The notes beneath the pieces were generated by a model. It did not search any database. It was not told where the DNA came from and saw only the letters and a list, made by a program, of their open reading frames with translations. Made by a program: the position numbers and the translations under genes. Shown here piece by piece: positions 50,394-60,500 of a stretch of DNA of 64,000 nucleotides (its first letter is position 1; the number at the start of each line of letters is the position of its first letter). Source of the DNA: Macrosoma leucophasiata (taxonomy: Eukaryota; Arthropoda; Insecta; Lepidoptera; Hedylidae); the NCBI GenBank assembly GCA_036365455.1, contig JAWQUS010000002.1:1550001-1614000 (forward strand), in the 5' to 3' direction.

Positions 50394-51297
50394 GTAGGGG
50401 CGCCCAAGAGCGGATTTTTTAATTTACTCCAGCGCGTCAGATTAAGATATGAGATACCTCGCATCCTGTTCAGTACCTCCACCAAATCTAAGATTTTCAT
50501 AAAGGGCCAACCCTAAGGGTTTCTGCCATGAGCTTGCCTTGCATCCAAATCGTCAGAATTTTGGAGCTCAATCAAAATCACTTTACATCCTCTCTGTGTA
50601 TTTGGCATTCTTGAGTAATTTTTGCTTTAAAAACTGCCTCGGTAGCCTAGTGGTAGCAGGCCACTACTACTACGCTGAGGTCCTGGGTTCAATTCCCGGG
50701 TAAGGGTTATCAGAGATAATGGTGTAAAGTCCTTTATCTCTGGTTCTATTGGGATTTTTCCATTTTCTGAAAATTTCCCAGTACCTCGAAGTTTGGTAAT
50801 GTGCCCGGAGATGTCAACAGGCTCGCCACCTGTTACATGGGCCAAGACGTAACCAGCTAATCGTGGGTGTTTGCATGTATGATTGAATACATGCATTTAC
50901 CTCTGCCTACCCCTACGGGGATTACAGGCGTGAAGTTACGTTGAGTAATTTTTCACCTTCATTTTAGAAAGAATCAAACGTCTTTGAAAAGGGCGCAAAG
51001 AGTATACAAATACTACGTAAGAAGGGCGCGCCATCAATGTCATGGGTCAAAAGCGTGTCAGATATTCTGGGAGGTTGTTAAATGTGCGCAAACAATGCTC
51101 TTATTCAAAATTCAGACGATTTGGATGATGAGTAATATCGTAGCGACGTTTTGAATTTTTTTATAGGCTACCCTTCGGGCGCGGCTCTATATACAAGTAG
51201 AGGACAGTGGAGGCAACCAACTGGGTTTAAGGTATCTCCCATTTCTAAATCTGACGCGCTCGAGTAAATCCAAAAATAGCATCCTGGTCTCCCCTAC
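50394..51297. mobile_element. TIR element (904 bp) with a nested tRNA-SINE
   Basis: Left GTAGGGGCGCCCAAGAGCGG ... TTTACTCCAGCGCGTCAGAT and right ATCTGACGCGCTCGAGTAAA ... CCCCTAC are inverted, flanked by TA. A family C SINE has inserted at 50633-50945. No transposase remnant is recognised. It lies between the convergent 3' ends of NAA80 and Rrp5. Confidence 0.8.
50633..50945 (+). repeat. tRNA-derived SINE (family C), plus strand
   Basis: CTGCCTCGGTAGCCTAGTGG, GGTCCTGGGTTCAATTCCCG, then TCTGGTTCTATTGGGATTTT and CACCTGTTACATGGGCC, tail GGCGTGAAGTTACG. Confidence 0.9.
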
Positions 51298-51421
51298 TAT
51301 AAGATCTTCTTTTAATGGCGTTGAAATGTTTACTTGTACTTAGGTGTACATGGTGGATGGTGGATGGTGGTCTATAAGATAAACGCTCAAATGAAACCAC
51401 ACAATATATATACCATATTAA

Positions 51422-51427
51422 TTTATT
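51422..51427 (-). terminator. Candidate polyadenylation signal of Rrp5/PDCD11
   Basis: TTTATT on the plus strand reads AATAAA on the minus strand and overlaps the last base of the stop codon, which would give a very short 3' UTR. It is the nearest candidate; a later site is possible. Confidence 0.35.
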
Positions 51428-54400
51428 TAAAACTTGGCTTGTTCTATATAATCCATGGCGCGCTGCCGTATAGCGTCAGCTTGTTGCTTGTCGCCCATGC
51501 GCTCCTCCACGTCCACCCACTTCTTGTAGAGCACCTTCATCTTGCGTGCCGGCAACTTCTGCGACGTCATCCGTTCCATCACTTGTCTGAAAAACATCGT
51601 TAATATTAGTAGATAATAATAATAATGGCAACCCATTATACGTCCCACTGCTGGGCACGAGTCTCTCCCCTTTTTGGGGGGAGGCATGGAGCTTACTCCA
51701 CCACGCTGCTCCAATGCGGATTGGTGAAGGAAGACTTGCTCGAAGAGCACATTAACACATTTGCCCGCACCCCGGGTATAACTTCACCAAAATAACAGAC
51801 TTACCTGACGTGATCCGCGTCCCCCGCTTTAGCCAGCATGTCTAAGTACGCCGAGCACACATCGACACGTTGAGGGTACACCGCCAGCACTTGCTCGAAG
51901 AGCGCTTCTGCGCGCTCGCGGTACCCCGCCGTACGCTCCAACTGAGCGAACTTCACCAGCAACGATACATCTGCCGAACGATACAAAATGACTGTAAAAT
52001 AAACTGGTTTATAGCTTAATGAACGCACGTAATGGTGCCACAGTCCTGTGCAATATTTAACAGTCAAAGGAGTCGTCAAGGGGAACCAAAAGCTAGCAGA
52101 TGCCCTTGAAATTATTAATCTGTAGCTAAAAAAACAATTTAGATCGTTTGCATGAACGTTAAACGCAAAACGCATCTGGTAGTCAGTTGTCACACGTACG
52201 GACCTACCATTTTACCGGTTTATTAGATAGCATTATCGTCCTAAAAACCGGTGAAATGCTTCGTCTAGTATATATACAGTGGTGGTGAACTACAGTGCCG
52301 TACATCATTATACGAAGTGAAACTTACGATCTTTCTTGTCTAATACAGCAATGCCCTTCTGCATGACATGTCTTGCCTTGTCGACGAGCCCCGCGCGGTA
52401 GCACGCGTCGCCGCACGCCCCGTACATATCCACCTGCACACAATGAATACAATTACAAATGTTTTTATTTATGCCTGATGGTCAGGTTCAGGTGGCCCGT
52501 TTGCTTGTTGCCAACGCGCTGCCAGCCCTGAAGGACTCTTTCGACGCCATTTTTGAAGAACCCCATATTGTAGCACCGAGGGAACACCTCAAAGGGAAGT
52601 TCGTTCCACAATTTACACGTTCTGGGCAGAAACGAACGAGAAAACCGCACCGTTGAGCACTGCCAGGTGTCCAGTCGGTGTGGGTGGAACTTCTCTCTTC
52701 GGCGGGTAGTACGGTGTAGGAAAAGAGACGGTGACACTATGTCAAACAGTTCAGCAGAGCACTCACCATTGTAGAGACGGTACAACACGCACAGACTCCC
52801 AATGTCTCTGCGCAGGCTCAGATCACACCGCGGACACTCCGCCAATATTCCATACAAACTAACATATGCTGCAAACCTAATTTTTACGCATATTTATAAT
52901 CTATACTAATATTATAAAGCTGAAGAGTTTGTTTGTTTGAACGCGGTAATCTCAGGAACTACTGGTCCGATTTGAAAATTTCAGTGTTATTTACTTGTTT
53001 TTTCAATAAAATATCGTCCACTTCACGGCAATATGTACAAAGATTGAAAAATCACGGCTGCCGTTGCGCCCTTGGCCGCAACTACATATTTTATCTAAAA
53101 AAAACTTACCTGTCTCTTGTATTTGCGCAGCATGAGGTCGACGAGCGCGGCCAGTTCGTGCGGCTTGCTGGTGTCCAGCAGGACGGTAAGTAGCGCGCTG
53201 TGCACTCGGTACGGCTCGTTCATCTGTACCGCTTCCTCAAGCACTTTCTGCTGGGTTTCCTGTAACGGCCCAATGTTTTGATCAGATATTTAAACAGGTT
53301 CATTGCAGTGCGTATATTTTTTTTGATAACTCAGTATTTATAGTAGAACGTAATAAAGTGTTCATAAACAGAGTTGCGTTTTATTTTTAATAAATAATTA
53401 TTTGAAATCACTATCTGTTTTTTTAGTCATGGAAATTAAAGATCCTTCGTCAATTTTCTGTCAGAAGTTTTTTTTTTAGTTATAATGGCATCGCTGTAAA
53501 GCATATTGCCAGTAACAAGTATAACGATATTTCGTACGCGTAAAAATTAGTATCAGTCATTCGGCTGTAGTGATGATGGTGATGATGGTGATGGTGGTGA
53601 TGACGATGATGCCAATGTACCTGTGTACCGAAGCGATGTTCCAATCCGAGTAGTGCGAGCCACACGTTGAGTCGCTCGGCCTCCTCGCGGAAGGAGATGG
53701 AGCTGACCGCCCGCCGCGCCACCGCCCGCGCCCTCTCGATCTCCGTCGCCTGCAAAGAAAGAAAAAAAGAAAATATTTTAATTTCGAATAGATAGAGATG
53801 TAGCTCCTGCAAACCAGAACAGACCAGACCCCACCAACAGCACCCGTTCACGAGTATGACGCATGTGACAGCCGTTGTCCTCCTCGGCCATTTTAGAGGG
53901 AAGTGAGCAACCCGCCACACGACGCCGATTTATAACAAGCAGATTTTAAACAATGTTACGTTGCAAATATAATAATTACCCCGTAAAATACCGTAATTTT
54001 ATGGCTTTGGAATTCACCCAACACTGGGTAGAATTGTAATTAAAAAGTGGACCACCAGGGGAGTCGCCGACGCACAATCGTCCTTGTCACTCTACCAAGT
54101 ACTTACTGGTATATTGATAGAGTTCCAAGTATAGGACCTCGAGCGCATAGGCAGCACCGAATTACCAAATCTATCTGCCGCCAAATAGTAGTGTCTATCA
54201 CTATCGTGTTCCGGTCAGATGGTAATGGCCTCGTAATAACTATCACAGAGACATAACACCTAAGGCATCTGTATTTTGACATCTAGGTTTTGTGTAGATG
54301 TCTATAGGCTGAAATCATCACTTAACATCCAAGTGAAGTGCGTGTTTGTCAACTTCGTAACACGAAACACAGTACCTGTAGATGGAAGGCCATGTAAGCG

Positions 54401-54588
54401 ATCCACAGTTGACTACAATCGGGGTTGGCCAGAAGCGCGCGCTCGAACTGGTCGCTGGAGCGCGGCTCGCCCTCGCTGCCCGCCGCCTGCCGCTCCAACG
54501 CACGAACTCTCTCTTCCTCTTCCCTGGCTTTAGCCACTTTTTCCGCTGCCGTCAACTTCTTCCGCTTCTTTTTTGATTTCTCTTGCAC
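51427..54588 (-). CDS. PDCD11: Rrp5/PDCD11 HAT-repeat exons and C-terminus (6 exons)
   Basis: Exons 54588-54376, 53749-53621, 53259-53110, 52433-52328, 51970-51805 and 51586-51427. The first gives a Lys/Glu helix then [19 protein letters not shown] and AYMAFHLQ (start of the HAT array). Next come [94 protein letters not shown] and a final unit [23 protein letters not shown] repeats form a curved helical scaffold used in ribosomal RNA-processing complexes. The stop TAA is 51429-51427. A minus-strand AATAAA (51427-51422) overlaps the stop codon. Confidence 0.92.
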
Positions 54589-57500
54589 CTGAAATTGAGT
54601 ACCAAAACAGATGTCACTGGTGGCCGGACTGCTGGTCGAGTGAGTGAGGCACCATACAGCGCTGTAGTAAATAGTGGTGGCAGAACCAGCGTAGCGCCGC
54701 GACCAGTAACATTGTGACGGCGTCCGAGCTGGTCGCGCCGCCAAATTGGTTGCGCAACCAAACTGACATCAGGTGAGTAACTCTCTAAAGAGCTGTACAC
54801 ATTTTGTTGTTAGAGGCGACTGGTAACGCCGCCATGCTGTCCTGGTGAAATATATAGCCCATAATCATAGTGGTTAAAATTGGAGTGCCTCAGCTGACAC
54901 TGTTTCATTTCTTAAATTGCACTACCCCCGAAGAGAGAAATCCCACCCTCACCTATACTAGACACTTGTAAACGGTGTGTTTTACATGTTCATTTCTGCC
55001 CAGAGCTTGTAAATTGAGAAACAAACTTCCTTCTGAGGTGTTCCCTTGGTGCTACAATATGGGATTCTTTAAAAATGTCATCAAGAGGCCTTCAGTGCTG
55101 GCAACGCGTTTGATGACTTCCCTGGTGTTGCAAATGTTTACAAGGGATTGTGACCACTTTCCATCGGGTAACCCCTTTTGTTTGTCTGTCAGCCTTTAAA
55201 CATTTTCAAAAAGTGTCTACCGTTATACCTCTTCTGCTACATCGTAATCCGGGTTTGATCCCATTCGGTTCGGGTGCAAATGCTATTTGAATAGAACAGA
55301 ATAGATATAATTTGGATACTTCCGTTCCGTTGGCATTGTAACCGAAAATGTCAATAGAAAAACCACTTTCTTATATGAAAAAGTACACCTTTGCCATCTT
55401 CAAATGCATTCTTATTTGCTATTTACATCACATAAGAATAAAATAAACGACAATTGTCTTACCTCATCTTCACTACTACTAGATTCTTGTTCCTCCTGAT
55501 TCAGGACCAAACTCTCACTGTTGGTGTAAAAGTCCTTTACACTCGGTACTTCTAGCAGGACTTCTAATGCTTGCACTTTCTTCTTCCCTTCTGATTTCTT
55601 ATTTTTCTTGTTTTCTTTTAATTCCTGATCTGCGTCACTCTCACTTACTTTCTTTTTCTTCTTCTTTTTATCTTGCACAAGATTTTCTTTTAATTCTACA
55701 ACAACGTCATTTTCACTTAATCTATGTTTCTTCTTCAGTAATTTATTTCCGTTTGATTGTACATCTGCGTCGCTTTCACTAACTTTCTTTTTATTCTTCT
55801 TTTTATCTAGTGAAACGTTTCCTTTTAATTCTACATCCACGTCACTCTCACTTAGCCTCTTTTTCTTCTTTTTTTCTTGCAATACATTTTCGTTTAATTC
55901 TATGTCCACATCACTCTCACTAACTTTATTTTCTTTCTTTCTCTTATAGTCATTATTTGGTTCCCAATTAAACTCTTTTAGCTTCTCCTGCGCTATTTTC
56001 AAAGCTTCCGTCAGTTTATTTATTCTCTGTTCTATGACTGACATCTCAGTATGCATGGCTGTATGGAATTTCTTATTTCTAGCATTCAATCCTTTTGCTT
56101 CTATGTTATTTATTTTGTTGTGTACAGTTATGAGACGTAAATCTCGAGCGTTGATCGCTTTTATCAGAGAAGTAACTCTTCTTTTGTAGTTTTTTAATGT
56201 GACACAGTCGGATAAGTCAATGAGACCCAGTTCTTGAGGAGTCATTACGTCATTTTCATCGTATATGTCAGTCTCTATTGCATCACTCTCTTCTGTTTCC
56301 ATTTTTTGGTCTATATCAGATTCTTCTACTGATTCTTGGTTTCTTTTCCCTTCTAGATTCTTCTTCTTGTCTTTCTTTTTTAACTTGTCACTTTCTTCTG
56401 CATCTGTGCTTGCGTTTAAATCTTCTTGCGTATTTATATTACGCTTTTTCTTCTTTCCTTTGTTATCTTTGTTCTGTTCTTCGTCTGGTTTTGGTTTTTT
56501 ATTTTCTGCATCAATTTGTTCTTCCGCGTTCAATTTTCTTTTGCGATCTTTTTTATTTCTACCCTATAATGAAAATGTTTGAAGATTTTAACCGTCAGTT
56601 GAATCTCACGTTAAAGTAGGTTAAAGTATTCTCATTCTATATAAGGTGGGTGAAACATCGATACAAAGCTAGTTAAAAATAAAATCCATACAATACTCAC
56701 ATCGTCAATAAAAGGTTGTGTAGTTAAACTACCTGTAATTTTTCTCGTTTCTAAATTCACCCTCAATATGGTGCAGTTCACCTGAAAATAGCAGTTTTGC
56801 TTATTACTCACTAGTTGTATATACCTTAGATTCAGTTGCACAAAAATATTTGTTAAAGTTATGGTTATAATAAGTTACATTGACATAAACAGGCCGAGCT
56901 GGTTAATGTTAAGATTAACCAAGCGTTAAAATTAAAATAATCAGTGAGATGATAACGAAGGATGATAATGGCCCCGTAATAACTATCACAGAGACAAGAA
57001 CTTAGGTTTTAGGGTTGGCAAGTGGTTTTTGTGTAGATGTCTATAGATTGCAGTCATCACTTAACATCCATGTGAGCTGAATGATTGTTGCCACCTTCGT
57101 TACATTAAAAAAATGTAAGATATCACGGAACGGGACCTGTTATTTGGCAACAACCCTTTTTACGTCCCACTGCTGGGCACGAGTAAGTGGCCAACCCGCT
57201 GTCGGATGTTGTCAAACCTTAAGCACACCGCGGACATTCCGCCAAAATTCCATACAAACGCTTAATTTGGTCTCTATTACATCGACATCAATCAGTGACG
57301 TATATTTACACGTGCACCTGTGTGCGTAGCACGTAGAGAATACCAAACGATCTCCCATAAGAGGGAAGGAGGTTGGGTGAGGCGGGGAAATCGGGCGGGT
57401 CATCGAAGTGTCCATTCTATACATGGTATTATTACATATTCTCTGCCATAAGGCCTGCGACAAGATTTAACGACTGATCAATAGCAACCGGGACCGACGG

Positions 57501-60500
57501 CTTAACGTGCCCTCCTGAGCACGGGAACGCGCATTTTAATTTGTCACTAGCGGACACCCATCGCCGTTTCGCATAATCGCTTGCGATCTACACCAGCCGC
57601 AGCACATGCGCGCTTCCTATTATTTAGAAAGACGTCATACTTACAATCTGACCGACGTGGAAGGCATCGGCGAGGTGTTCGATGGGCTCCCGCGTGACGT
57701 ACTGGCGCGCCACGTACGCCACCACGCCGCCGAAGAACGACACCATTATGAAGTCTTTCACGACCTATCGACGCAATATGAGCCAGACTGACTGCCATGA
57801 ACGTTCACATTATCTTTATTCTATATAATAATATTTGTATTAAATCTAAGGTTTTGACAAAAGAGCAACACGCTGAGTTTGTTGGGTAGCGGAGTTCTTT
57901 TCAGTAGTGCCTGCACTTGGAACTCTACTAAGTGAATGACTATGATTATGACGAACAGATTTTTCTTTTTCTTCTATGAAGAAATTGAAAAATTTGATGA
58001 TTCACATATCGGTTAAACATTATTATTGGTATTTATTAATACCTATTGGATTATTATTATAAGTAATTCTCTCTCGGTAGCTTATAACCCGACAATGCAA
58101 AAGTGTCCTTGTAGACCAATTTGAAATAAATGATTTGAATTTTGACTCAGACAATAAATCAGACAAAAACAGAGAGAATTTTAGAAGTTCTGAATCCTAT
58201 AAAAACAAATGAACAAAAAATTTATGATTGAGTTAGTCCAGCGGTGTGTGACAACCGTTTGTTTCCTACTTGTGGTAGAGCTCCAGTGACGGAGCTCGCG
58301 GGCGTAGGCACCACCGCATTACCTAATATACTTGCCGCTAAATGGTAGGGTTCAGCACTATCGTGTTCCGGTCAGGTGGTAATGTAGGGCCCTGTAATTT
58401 CCGGCACAGAGGCATAACACTTTAAACCTCAGGAGTGGTAACGCATCTGCATTTTGACCTTGGTCTTTGTGTTAGTGTCTATAGGCTGCAGTCATCATTT
58501 AACATCAATGTGAACTGCACGCTTGTTTGCCACTTCCATTACATAAAAAAGAAAATAATAAAGAGTCGCGGGTTTGATCCCCGCATCGTGCCAAAAATTT
58601 GTGTGGCCTACAGATATTTGTTTCGAGTCTGGGTGTTTGTGTATGTGTTGTATGTGTACAACGGCATCCACGACCCAGGTTTATACCTAGTGTGAGGCTG
58701 TGAGTAAGCTTATTTTATTATTTATTTATTACTAGCTGTTGCCTGCAGCTCTGCCAGCGTGAAGGGCGCTTTTCACGTAACCTGGAACATTTTTTCGGGA
58801 TTAAATCTGTCCTATGTGTTAATCCAAGTTACCCTCTCTGTGTGTACCAAATTTCATGAAAATCGGCTCAGCTATTTTTGTGTGAAGGAGTGACAAACCA
58901 ACATACAAACTTTCGCATTTTTTATATACGACTAGCAGACCCGACAGACTTCGTCCAGTCAATAAGATTTGTTGACTTTTCTCACCTTTTTCCCTGGACT
59001 TCCAAAAATCATTCAAAACTAAAATTAGCTAAATCGGTCCAGCCGTTCTCGAGTTTTAGCGAGACTAACGAACAGCAATTGATATATATATATTATACGA
59101 TTAAAAGTAACATGAACTCACCCCAATAACACCGGTGTAAGCTTTCCCGACTTGCGCCTGTTCGTACGACGTGAGCGGCTCCACGTCCGGCGCCAACAGC
59201 GAGCGTTTGAGCGTCAGCGTCAGCTTGTGGTGCGCCAGGTCCACAGACAGCACCCGCGCCTTCACTTCTTGACCCTCCTGTGCAGTGAAGTTTTTAAGTT
59301 TACTAAAAAGGGGGAGAACTGCCTCAGTGGTCTAATAGTAGCAGCCCATTACTTGCTGGTGGTAGAGCACTAGTGACGGAGCTCGCGGGCGTAGGCACCA
59401 CCGCATACCTTTATCTGCGGAATGGTAGTGTTCAGCACTATCGTGTTCCGGTTAGATGGTAATGTATGGCACCGTGACAACTATCACATAGACATAACAA
59501 CTTAGGTCTCAGGGGTGGCAACGTGAGTGTGGGTATCTTTAGGTCACTTAACATCGATGTGAACTGCATGCTAGTTTGACACCTACATTACATTAAAAAA
59601 AAAATTTGTTACTCATATAATTTAACAATCAATACCTTATATTTTTTCCTTGGCAACTTTGAGGTGCTGGCCTTCTTGGGATCAATGAAGAGTCCAGAAT
59701 CTGATAGATGGAGTTTTGGTACGTAACCTGAAATATGTAATGTCAAATAAAATATAATTCAGGATTGATAAACCCTTGCAAGGCCCTTCATGATATGACG
59801 GTACATAGTGTTGGGCAATTTTTTGCGTACGTTACTTGGAAATGTGCGCCCAAACATTGCACTCGTGCGAAGCCGGGACGGGCCGCTAGTAAGAAATAAG
59901 AATATTTGTCACTAGCGACCCGCCCCGGCTTCGCACGGGTGCACTATTATGTACATTACTACTACCATAATAAAATATAGCCTACACTCCCGAATAATGT
60001 AGCTTTCTGATTGGAAAAGATTTTTTCATGATTGTTTCATATATGTTTCAAGTCCCTTCAAACAAACAATCAAAGTTATGTACAAACTTTTTCTCTTTAT
60101 AATATTAGTATAGATTGGAATGGGGTCGTCCATTAATCACGTGAGGCTCGAAAGGGGGAGGGGGGGATCCGGACAAAATCACGAAACATCACAAGGGGGA
60201 GGGGGGCATATATGGAGATATCACGTGTGTTTATTTCTACTTCGAGTGCCCGATTTCAGCCAAAAAGTAACAATTTCGTCTCGATCTAACAGTCGCCAGT
60301 TTAAGCAATTTCCACGCCAAATACAAGCTTTTTTATTCCAAAAAGAATAGAATAGAAAATATTTTTTTTCTCTCTAAAATATTGATCTTTACAGATACTT
60401 TCAAAACGTCAATAAATCATAAAATACCTAGAGTGAATAACCATTTCATATAGTAAAAGCAAAATCAAATATTAATAGTAAATTGAAAATTAGAATTTAA

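Noticed and set aside
55412..56533. A 373-codon lysine-rich minus-strand frame as an independent gene
   Set aside because: It has no ATG start, begins inside an exon with a clear acceptor at 56564-56569, ends past a good donor, and joins in phase with S1 exons upstream and HAT exons downstream. It is the Rrp5 linker exon.
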